Below are positions 1 to 4,681 of a DNA stretch of 5,924 bases, piece after piece. A model generated the notes under the pieces. It was not told the origin of the DNA, ran no database searches, and worked only from the letters and a program-made list of their open reading frames with translations. Positions within the stretch are counted from its first letter, which is position 1. Each line of letters begins with the position of its first letter. Both the position numbers and the translations under genes were made by a program. The stretch covers positions 1 to 5,924 of the forward strand of contig CAZLDG010000043.1 in the NCBI GenBank assembly GCA_964558405.1, written 5' to 3'. Source of the DNA: Thioglobus_B sp964558405 (GTDB lineage: Bacteria; Pseudomonadota; Gammaproteobacteria; PS1; Pseudothioglobaceae).

Positions 1-128
1 ATAATAATGTCTATTTCACCCAGTTTGGTTAAATAGTTACGCTCAATAAGTTCCAAGTTGTATTGTTGCAGATACTCTAGCGCAATCTGCTCTGCTTGGT
101 TGCCAATGATGCGTTTAAAAGAGAACAT
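1..128 (-). CDS. yraN: YraN/UPF0102 family protein, 5' end only
   Basis: This is the N-terminal part (42 codons) of a YraN-type protein, cut by the left edge of the window. The minus strand reads ATG at 128-126 and encodes MFSFKRIIGNQAEQIALEYL, and further on ERNYLTKLGEIDII. The G-x-x-A-E-x-x-A-x-x-YL start and the GEID motif (residues 37-40) are the family signature. The family has a restriction-endonuclease-like fold and its cellular role is not settled. No Shine-Dalgarno sequence precedes the ATG. An in-frame GTG lies 30 bases further upstream inside rsmI, but the ATG gives the normal family N-terminus. The start codon overlaps that of rsmI on the other strand. In E. coli yraN also lies close to rsmI (yraL), with lpoA between them; here the two genes touch directly. 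Confidence 0.85.
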   Translation of the reverse strand, partial: MFSFKRIIGNQAEQIALEYLQQYNLELIERNYLTKLGEIDII

Positions 129-960
129 GGATTTAGGTTGTTTGTATATCGTTGCCACCCCAATTGGCAATTTGGATGATATGAGCTTTAGGGCGGTCGA
201 CGTATTAAAGCAGGTTGACATCATCTTAGCAGAAGACACGCGTCATTCCAAGCGCCTATTGGTGCATTACGAGATTGATACGCCATTGCGCGCCTTTCAC
301 GAGCATAACGAAGTGCAGAAAACCCAGGCCATTTTGCAAGAATTACAAGCTGGTAAACACTTGGCACTGATTTCTGATGCGGGTACGCCGCTGATTTCTG
401 ATCCGGGTTATGTACTGGTGCGAGAAGCCAAGGCTGCTGGTTATCAAGTGGTGCCAATTCCAGGTGCCAGCGCCTTGATTGGTGCGCTCAGCGCCTCAGG
501 TCTGGCCAGTGATCATTTTAGTTTTATGGGTTTTCTACCCGCCAAACAAGGTGCACGTATCAAAGCGTTGCGCGCTATTGTGCATCTGCCGGCCACCCAT
601 ATTTTCTATGAATCGCCTAAGCGTATTCTGGCCAGCATGCAAGATCTACAAAGTGTATTGGACGAGCAACGCATCGTGTGTTTGGCCAAAGAACTGACCA
701 AATCGTTTGAGACCATTAAAACCGGTACGACGTCTGAGTTGTTGATGTATTTGCAAGCAGACGAAGCGCATCAAAAAGGCGAATTCGTACTATTGATTGC
801 CGGCGCTGAGCAAGACGATTTATCAGCAGGTCGCACTCAATTAGACCAGCTATTGCCAATTCTACTGGCGGAGATGGGTGCTTCCAAGGCGGCTAAGCTG
901 GCAGCCAAGATTACCGGTATTGACAAAAAACATTGCTATCAACGCGCTCTAGAACTATGA
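127..960 (+). CDS. rsmI: 16S rRNA (cytidine(1402)-2'-O)-methyltransferase RsmI
   Basis: RsmI uses S-adenosylmethionine to 2'-O-methylate C1402 in the decoding centre of 16S rRNA; it acts in the cytoplasm on the small subunit. The 277-aa product is close to the usual length (E. coli about 286). It shows the tetrapyrrole-methylase fold hallmarks: LYIVATPIGNLDD (residues 6-18), AEDTRHSKRLL (35-45), LISDAGTPLISDPGY (81-95), VPIPGASALIGALSASGL (109-126), GFLPAK (135-140) and IFYESPKRIL (159-168). The frame is open from position 58, but those codons are antisense to yraN, and the ATG at 127 gives the family N-terminus. Only a weak SD-like AAGAGA precedes it. An ATG at 106 is in frame but would extend further into yraN. 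The stop overlaps the start of the downstream ferredoxin gene (ATGA), so the two are probably co-transcribed. Arginine codons are almost all CGN. Confidence 0.95.
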   Translation: MDLGCLYIVATPIGNLDDMSFRAVDVLKQVDIILAEDTRHSKRLLVHYEIDTPLRAFHEHNEVQKTQAILQELQAGKHLALISDAGTPLISDPGYVLVREAKAAGYQVVPIPGASALIGALSASGLASDHFSFMGFLPAKQGARIKALRAIVHLPATHIFYESPKRILASMQDLQSVLDEQRIVCLAKELTKSFETIKTGTTSELLMYLQADEAHQKGEFVLLIAGAEQDDLSAGRTQLDQLLPILLAEMGASKAAKLAAKITGIDKKHCYQRALEL

Positions 961-1271
961 ACAATTTTTATACACGACACATCTTTTTTTGCAATAACGT
1001 GCGCAAGGACAACAAGCCTTGTTGCTCACAATCCGGGGCTAAAGCACTCTATCGTTATGCCAAAGACAAATGCCGAGACCAAGGACTGCTGGGGGCAGGC
1101 AACATTGGGGTGAGCGAGTCGCGCTGCCTAGGCCGCTGTGAATTTGGCCCGGTGGCAGTGGTCTATCCCGATAATGTGTGGTATCGCTATATTGACGAAG
1201 AGGATATCGATGAGATTGTACAGCAGCACCTTATTGGCGGCGAGGTGGTCACGCGCCTACAGATTGATTAG
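957..1271 (+). CDS. Thioredoxin-like [2Fe-2S] ferredoxin
   Basis: This is a 104-aa protein of the (2Fe-2S) ferredoxin family with a thioredoxin-like fold, related to the NuoE-type cluster domain and to Shethna-type ferredoxins. The probable cluster ligands are C12, C23 (within CCSQSG), C57 and C61 (CLGRC). The family's C-terminal signature follows: EFGPVAVVYPDNVWY (62-76), then an EEDIDEIVQQHLIGG helix (81-95). It should act as a soluble one-electron carrier in the cytoplasm; the partner is unknown. An extra cysteine (C22) lies beside the second ligand. The ATG at 957 overlaps the rsmI stop codon, which suggests translational coupling. An in-frame ATG at 933 lies within rsmI and would add eight residues outside the family profile. 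The last 15 bases overlap the 3' end of coaE on the other strand. Confidence 0.88.
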   Translation: MNNFYTRHIFFCNNVRKDNKPCCSQSGAKALYRYAKDKCRDQGLLGAGNIGVSESRCLGRCEFGPVAVVYPDNVWYRYIDEEDIDEIVQQHLIGGEVVTRLQID

Positions 1272-1862
1272 ACGTTGGTAGAGCTGTGTCACTTGTTGTT
1301 CCAGCTCAGTTGCATCCGCATTGTTATTGATAATATCAGTAGGCAGTTGCTGAGCAACTTCTAGGCGCTGATCATCACTACATTGAGACTTTATTAACTG
1401 TTTAGCCTGGTTTTCGTCAATATTTTCTCTATTTTCTAGCCTTTTTAGCTGATTTTTCTCATTACAGCGGACAATAATCGCTCTATCGAATGATTTTTCT
1501 AAGTTTTTCTCAACCAATAGCGGTATTTCTACAATAATTAGCGGTTTTTTGCAGTTTTCTATCTTAATTTCCATGTTTTTTAAGATTTTAGGATGCAAAA
1601 TCTGCTCAATTGTTTGTTTATTGTCCTCGCTCTCTAGCAATAAAGAACGTAGCTTGGCGCGATCAAGGCGATTTTCGTCATCGAGAATTTGAGCGCCAAA
1701 GTGGCGTGTTAGCTCTATTAGTCCAGCTGTGCCAGGCTCAACCACTTCGCGTGATAAGGCGTCTAGGCTGATTACTTCAGCACCCAGAGTTTGAAAAATT
1801 TTCCCCACGGTTGATTTGCCACAAGCAATACCACCGGTAAGTGCAATTCTAAGACTTGACAT
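1257..1862 (-). CDS. coaE: Dephospho-CoA kinase
   Basis: CoaE catalyses the last step of coenzyme A synthesis, ATP-dependent phosphorylation of the 3'-hydroxyl of dephospho-CoA, in the cytoplasm. The 201-aa product matches the family length (E. coli 206). Visible motifs are the P-loop GGIACGKST (residues 10-18), the catalytic-region aspartate D34 in SLDALSREVVEPG, the LHPKI element (89-93), EIPLLVE (112-118) and the C-terminal DIINNNAD segment. The usual G-S before GKS in the P-loop is A-C here, a mild variation that keeps the essential G-K-S/T. No Shine-Dalgarno sequence precedes the ATG. The gene is convergent with the ferredoxin gene (15-bp overlap) and divergent from tRNA-Met. Positions 1421-1600 (residues about 88-148) are strikingly AT-rich, 29% GC against 48% for 1681-1860, and encode a Lys/Asn/Ile/Glu-rich stretch. 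Confidence 0.95.
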   Translation of the reverse strand: MSSLRIALTGGIACGKSTVGKIFQTLGAEVISLDALSREVVEPGTAGLIELTRHFGAQILDDENRLDRAKLRSLLLESEDNKQTIEQILHPKILKNMEIKIENCKKPLIIVEIPLLVEKNLEKSFDRAIIVRCNEKNQLKRLENRENIDENQAKQLIKSQCSDDQRLEVAQQLPTDIINNNADATELEQQVTQLYQRLINL

Positions 1863-1898
1863 AGTGGAGATAATTTTAGCAATATTGCGCCCAAACTA

Positions 1899-1927
1899 TT
1901 GACAACTTAGCCAAATATATCGATAAT
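1899..1927 (+). promoter_or_regulatory. sigma70 promoter of tRNA-Met
   Basis: A perfect -35 box TTGACA (1899-1904) is separated by exactly 17 bp from the -10 box GATAAT (1922-1927), five of six bases matching consensus. Transcription would start near 1934, leaving a leader of only a few bases before the tRNA at 1939. The bases between the -10 box and the tRNA are rich in C (ACACCCTC), as is common at growth-rate-regulated stable RNA promoters. The assignment is from sequence only. Confidence 0.85.
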
Positions 1928-1938
1928 ACACCCTCTTT

Positions 1939-2015
1939 GGTTATGTAGCTCAGCTGGTTAGAGCACAGCATTCATAATGCTGGGGTCGGTGGTTCAAGTC
2001 CACCCATAACCACCA
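1939..2015 (+). tRNA. tRNA-Met (anticodon CAT), elongator type
   Basis: This is a complete 77-nt cloverleaf with encoded CCA. The acceptor arms GGTTATG (1939-1945) and CATAACC (2005-2011) pair fully, with discriminator A (2012) and CCA (2013-2015). The D stem is GCTC/GAGC (1948-1951, 1961-1964). The anticodon stem is CAGCA/TGCTG (1966-1970, 1978-1982) around the loop TTCATAA, with CAT at 1973-1975. The T stem is GGTGG/CCACC around TTCAAGT (1988-2004). The fully paired first acceptor position argues against initiator tRNA-fMet. CAT is also the gene anticodon of tRNA-Ile2 (lysidine-modified), but the overall sequence is closer to elongator tRNA-Met. Confidence 0.95.
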
Positions 2016-2061
2016 TATCTTATAAGGCTTTCAGCCGACTTATCAAATCTTAATAAATTCT

Positions 2062-2086
2062 CAGGGCTATACTAGAGCCTGTTTTT
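2062..2086 (+). terminator. Probable intrinsic terminator after tRNA-Met
   Basis: An imperfect hairpin, CAGG(g)CT (2062-2068) pairing with AGCCTG (2076-2081) with one bulged G, is followed directly by TTTTT (2082-2086) and, after CATA, by a second T run. It lies 47 bases after the CCA end of the tRNA, the expected place for a stop. The stem is short, so strength is uncertain. A second weak hairpin without a T run (2022-2043, GGCT/AGCC core) lies in between. The same stretch contains a TATACT hexamer (2068-2073) but no suitable -35 box. I see nothing else definite in 2016-2145. Confidence 0.45.
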
Positions 2087-2145
2087 CATATTTTTCGCGC
2101 TGTTGAGTTAATTCTAGTAAGATAAAGTTTGACTTGGATAAAATC

Positions 2146-2157
2146 AGGGAGGGGGGG
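2146..2157 (+). promoter_or_regulatory. G-rich ribosome binding site with a seven-G run
   Basis: The stretch AGGGAGGGGGGG immediately precedes TATG. The GGGAGG core (2147-2152) lies six bases from the ATG at 2159, a good Shine-Dalgarno position. It merges into a run of seven Gs (2151-2157), far more G than the ribosome needs. Such a run could change length by replication slippage and alter the spacing to the start codon, but this single sequence cannot show that. Confidence 0.7.
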
Positions 2158-2158
2158 T

Positions 2159-2422
2159 ATGAACATGACAGCTTTTGCAGTGGTGTTGGTAGTGCTTATT
2201 GTTGTTATTGTTTACTTTGATATAAAGGGCAACAAACCCAAAGAAAAAGTTGAAGACGTCTCAACCGTAAGAATTGCTGATATTAGAATGCCTTTCGGGT
2301 CTATGGTAGTGTTTATGGTTAAGTGGGCAATCGCCTCTATCCCTGCAATCATTATCCTTTATGTTTTATTCGTATTATTTGGCAGTATCTTATCTGGTGT
2401 GGTAGCTGGAATCACTGGATAA
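2159..2422 (+). CDS. Small two-helix membrane protein, function unknown
   Basis: I do not recognise a named family. The 87-aa product has a first hydrophobic segment at residues about 4-20 (mostly V, L and I, ending YFDIKG), a polar charged linker at 21-46 (KGNKPKEKVEDVS...), and a second long hydrophobic segment at about 49-83, broken by K55 and P62. It is likely an inner-membrane protein with two passes, or with a re-entrant second segment. The ATG at 2159 is chosen because a strong G-rich Shine-Dalgarno sequence sits six bases upstream; the frame is open back to a TTG at 2129, and another ATG follows at 2165. Both arginines are AGA, unlike neighbouring genes. The GST-like gene starts 14 bp downstream without its own clear ribosome site, so the two are probably co-translated. 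Confidence 0.75.
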   Translation: MNMTAFAVVLVVLIVVIVYFDIKGNKPKEKVEDVSTVRIADIRMPFGSMVVFMVKWAIASIPAIIILYVLFVLFGSILSGVVAGITG

Positions 2423-2436
2423 CTTGTGCTTGCACT

Positions 2437-3129
2437 ATGTCCCAATTGAAACTTATCATCGGCAATAAAAACTACTCAACTTGGTCTCTTAGACCTTGGG
2501 TGTTTATGTGTCAGAATAATATGGAGTTCGATGAGGAGTTAGTGAGTCTATTTGTTGAAGAGACTGACGACAAATTGTCGGCTTACGATTCAGACTTTAA
2601 GGTTCCTGTTCTTCAAGACGGAGATTTGACAGTGTGGGATTCGTTGTCAATTCTTGAGTATTTATCAGAGAATCACCTAGATGGCGGAGGCTATCCAAAA
2701 GATGTTAAAGCAAGAGCATTGGCCAGGTCGATTAGCAACGAGATGCACTCCAGTTTCTTTAATATTAGAAACGAACTACCAATGAATTGTCGCAAGAAGT
2801 TCAGCAATGTTGAGCTATCTAATGATGCAAAGCAAGAAGTTACAAGAATTGTTGATATTTGGAGGATGTGTAGAGCCGAATTTGGCAAAGGTGGCGAATG
2901 GCTATTTGGCGAATACTCTATTGCTGATGCGATGTTTGCGCCGATAGCAATACGCTTTGCAGGTTATAGTATTCAATTAGACGGAGTAGCTAAAGCCTAT
3001 GTTCAAAGCGTTCTAAAGCAACCTTGTATTGTTGATTGGATGAGACAAGGGCGTCTAGAAAAAGCAGTTATCGATGAAGACGAAATAGAAGTAACAGGCA
3101 ATATTAAGGTTGAGTCCTGGAGAGATTAA
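2437..3129 (+). CDS. Glutathione S-transferase family protein
   Basis: This is a 230-aa soluble cytoplasmic protein with the two-domain GST layout. The thioredoxin-like N-terminal domain (about 1-80) opens with KLIIGNKNYSTWSLRPWVF (residues 5-23); its NYSTWS segment (S14, S17) is where Ser-type bacterial GSTs carry the glutathione-activating residue. VPVL (56-59) supplies the conserved cis-proline, and D68-S69 fits the site contacting the glutathione gamma-glutamyl group. The helical C-terminal domain (about 90-205) carries EMHSSFFNIRNELPMN (102-117) and the N-capping box region LFGEYSIADAMFAP (156-169). The substrate is unknown; detoxification or thiol repair is only inferred from the family. 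The ATG at 2437 gives the family N-terminus, and the open frame upstream belongs to the previous gene. Nine of 12 arginines are AGA or AGG, in contrast to surrounding genes. Confidence 0.88.
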   Translation: MSQLKLIIGNKNYSTWSLRPWVFMCQNNMEFDEELVSLFVEETDDKLSAYDSDFKVPVLQDGDLTVWDSLSILEYLSENHLDGGGYPKDVKARALARSISNEMHSSFFNIRNELPMNCRKKFSNVELSNDAKQEVTRIVDIWRMCRAEFGKGGEWLFGEYSIADAMFAPIAIRFAGYSIQLDGVAKAYVQSVLKQPCIVDWMRQGRLEKAVIDEDEIEVTGNIKVESWRD

Positions 3130-3166
3130 GCTGCTGAACTACCTCTTTTGGCGTGTGTTATAAGCA

Positions 3167-3193
3167 TTGGTCGGAAACGCTTGAGGTTATAAT
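3167..3193 (+). promoter_or_regulatory. Possible promoter of the YdjM-type gene
   Basis: A perfect -10 hexamer TATAAT (3188-3193) lies 30 bp before the start codon at 3224. The best -35 match is TTGGTC (3167-3172), with a short 15-bp spacer. A second candidate is an extended -10, TGTTATAAG (3156-3164), preceded by TTGGCG (3148-3153). Either would give a short leader. The gap 3130-3223 holds no clear terminator. Confidence 0.35.
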
Positions 3194-3223
3194 TAACGCC
3201 AAATTTCTCGTCCTAATATATCG

Positions 3224-4186
3224 ATGGATTCACTCACACAATTTGTCTTAGGTAGTACAGTCGGCGTCGCCGCTAGTGGAAAATCTCGAGTCAAATATGC
3301 TTTGGTGGGTGGCGCTTTGGCGACCTTGCCCGATCTGGATATTTTGATTCGTTATCAAGACGACATTGAGCAAATGACTCAGCACCGGGGTTTTTCACAC
3401 TCATTGATATTTCTGGTGTTGGTGGCACCACTGATTAGCTACCTACTCAAAGGCTTTTTTAAAGAGCTGAGTTTTTTACGACTGAACGTAGTTGTGGGCT
3501 TGGTATTAATCACCCATCCGCTGTTAGATGCGCTCACCACCTATGGTACGCAATTGTTCTGGCCCTTGGTTTTTGCCGGCTCCAGTGTCTCGGTTGGTTC
3601 GATATTTATTATTGATCCGTTTTATAGTATCTGGCTGTTAATTGCTTTTTTAACCGTATTAATCGCTCGCCGAGATTCATTGCGCGCATTGGTAGTGAAC
3701 CGCTGGGCCTTAATTATCAGTACCCTATATTTACTGGGCGGCCTATTGGTGCAACAGCTAATTGTCAGTAAGGTTAACGCGCAATATCCCGAGCATGAGG
3801 CAAAGGTGGTCAGTGCGCCGCTGGGCTGGTCAAATTGGCGCGTACTGTTGAGAAAAGACGATGATTATCTTAAGGGTTGCGTAAGTATTGGTGATATGAG
3901 ACTGCGCCATATTACCCGTGGTAAGCACAATCAAGCACTAATGCACTCTGAGAAAATTGCCAAGTATGCGCATTTTAGCGATGGATGGTATCGTCTAAAT
4001 CGTGAACAAAACAACCTGGTTCTCAGTGATTTGCGAATGGGTTTTGGCGATTGGAGTGCGTTCCGTTTTAAGGTGGGCGAATATCAAGACAATGAATTGC
4101 GTCCAGTGCCTAGCGAACGTCTGGCCTCCAATCGACCGGCGATGAGCGAGTTGGCACTCTCGTGTCAAAGTGAGAATAATCAGTGA
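3224..4186 (+). CDS. YdjM-type membrane-bound metal-dependent hydrolase family protein
   Basis: This 320-aa protein belongs to the YdjM/COG1988 family of membrane proteins predicted to be metal-dependent hydrolases; the substrate is unknown. Signature motifs are the MDSLTQ start (1-6), LPDLDIL (35-41), QHRGFSHS (53-60, metal-ligand-like H54 and H59), THPLLDALTTYGTQLF (97-112, H98 and D102) and IIDPFYS (129-135). Hydrophobic segments at about 62-76, 86-101, 126-147 and 160-179 suggest a multi-pass inner-membrane N-terminal half. Residues about 185-320 form a polar domain with no motif I recognise. The ATG at 3224 gives the conserved family start, although no Shine-Dalgarno sequence is seen. 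The 3' end overlaps a small minus-strand gene by seven bases. Arginine codons are mainly CGN. Confidence 0.88.
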   Translation: MDSLTQFVLGSTVGVAASGKSRVKYALVGGALATLPDLDILIRYQDDIEQMTQHRGFSHSLIFLVLVAPLISYLLKGFFKELSFLRLNVVVGLVLITHPLLDALTTYGTQLFWPLVFAGSSVSVGSIFIIDPFYSIWLLIAFLTVLIARRDSLRALVVNRWALIISTLYLLGGLLVQQLIVSKVNAQYPEHEAKVVSAPLGWSNWRVLLRKDDDYLKGCVSIGDMRLRHITRGKHNQALMHSEKIAKYAHFSDGWYRLNREQNNLVLSDLRMGFGDWSAFRFKVGEYQDNELRPVPSERLASNRPAMSELALSCQSENNQ

Positions 4187-4320
4187 AACTTGTTCTCGAT
4201 TTTCTCAATTTTATCGCCTAGCCAACTATAGGGCATGGTGGCAATAATCGCTACGGGTACCAAGGAAAGTTTGACCTCTCTGATTCTATTCACCAGATTG
4301 ATATATCGAATTTTGTCCAT
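4180..4320 (-). CDS. 46-aa small protein, second gene of FNR-linked pair
   Basis: The product is not a family I recognise. It starts MDKIRYINLVNRIREVKLSL and continues through a hydrophobic stretch (about residues 18-36, LSLVPVAIIATMPYSWLG) to a charged end (DKIEKIENKFH). It is probably a single-pass or membrane-associated microprotein with a basic N-terminal helix. Support for a real gene: a perfect GGAGG (4331-4327 on the minus strand) six bases before the ATG at 4320-4318, a 12-bp gap after the stop of the preceding small gene, and an end just inside the convergent YdjM-type gene. The plus-strand open frame across the same bases (4235-4450) lacks any Shine-Dalgarno sequence and resembles nothing. 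Confidence 0.6.
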   Translation of the reverse strand: MDKIRYINLVNRIREVKLSLVPVAIIATMPYSWLGDKIEKIENKFH

Positions 4321-4332
4321 GTTGTGCCTCCA

Positions 4333-4413
4333 CTATCGTTTCCAAACTTCAAAGGTAAAAAACATTGCGCTTGAAAATAAAACAATGGTCATAATTTGTA
4401 GTGCGGTTTCCAC
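4333..4413 (-). CDS. 26-aa single-helix microprotein, first gene of FNR-linked pair
   Basis: The product is not a family I recognise. The chosen GTG start (4413-4411) gives a 26-aa peptide with hydrophobic core ALQIMTIVLFSSAMFFTF and end EVWKR, a typical single transmembrane microprotein with a basic tail. AGGAG (4427-4423) lies nine bases upstream. Alternative starts in the same frame are TTG at 4434-4432 or GTG at 4437-4435, giving 33 or 34 aa with an added LKQELSVV segment; they sit almost against a GAGGAG, so their spacing is poor. An in-frame stop lies just beyond, so 34 aa is the maximum. The TAG stop is 12 bp from the next small gene. A single membrane helix with charged ends recalls small respiratory-oxidase subunits (CydX- or CcoM-like in size), but I see no sequence match and claim no function. 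Confidence 0.55.
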   Translation of the reverse strand: METALQIMTIVLFSSAMFFTFEVWKR

Positions 4414-4463
4414 GACGCTTAACTCCTGTTTCAACACTCCTCATGTTTAGTCAGATATTGAGC

Positions 4464-4505
4464 ATTCTACGACGATTAATTGGAATAAAACTTGATGTAA
4501 ATCAA
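4464..4505 (-). promoter_or_regulatory. FNR/Anr-type class II promoter for the small-protein pair
   Basis: TTGATGTAAATCAA (4492-4505) is a perfect TTGAT-N4-ATCAA palindrome, the binding site of the oxygen sensors FNR/Anr. On the minus strand a -10 box TAGAAT (4469-4464, five of six bases) follows. With the expected start at about 4457, the site is centred at -41.5, exactly the position of class II FNR activation, and no -35 box is needed. The leader to the GTG at 4413 would be about 43 nt and contains AGGAG. The site is symmetrical and could also act rightward, where a weak TATTAT (4529-4534) lies about 30 bp from its centre. Expected behaviour: induction under low oxygen. Confidence 0.72.
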
Positions 4506-4624
4506 GCATTTGGATAATATCAAGATTTTATTATATTTTTATATTAGTTAGTAGACGTATGATTAGTGATAATTCTAGTGTTGGACAAATATTTTTCTTT
4601 AATAAACAAACACTTAAGCCCACC

Positions 4625-4653
4625 TTGCTCGTTTGGCCTTTATTGCGTATAAT
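4625..4653 (+). promoter_or_regulatory. sigma70 promoter of tkt
   Basis: A -35 box TTGCTC (4625-4630) is separated by exactly 17 bp from a perfect -10 TATAAT (4648-4653). The start would be near 4660, giving a leader of about 22 nt that contains the GAGG ribosome site (4671-4674). The FNR-type site lies about 160 bp further upstream, too far for direct class I or II activation of this start. In the rest of 4506-4624 I see only AT-rich sequence. Confidence 0.75.
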
Positions 4654-4681
4654 TATCTGATTTTTATTTCGAGGATTTTTT

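Noticed and set aside
221..697. Open frames within rsmI (minus 221-457 and plus 479-697).
   Set aside because: They overlap the clearly coding rsmI frame and show no family features or ribosome sites.
2022..2043. A hairpin just after the tRNA as its terminator.
   Set aside because: The stem is interrupted and no T run follows. The hairpin at 2062-2086, followed by TTTTT, is a better candidate.
2068..2073. TATACT as the -10 box of a promoter for the membrane protein gene.
   Set aside because: No acceptable -35 box or extended -10 accompanies it, and it lies inside the probable terminator hairpin.
1914..3225. An 11-base direct repeat AATATATCGAT (1914-1924 and 3215-3225) flanking the tRNA and the AGA-rich pair, as possible insertion borders.
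   Set aside because: The repeat is AT-rich and low in complexity, and several 11-base matches are expected by chance in a window this size. It does not overlap the tRNA 3' end as an att site would.
4235..4450. A 71-aa plus-strand open frame.
   Set aside because: It has no Shine-Dalgarno sequence or family features and lies antisense to the two minus-strand small genes, which have good ribosome sites and a promoter.
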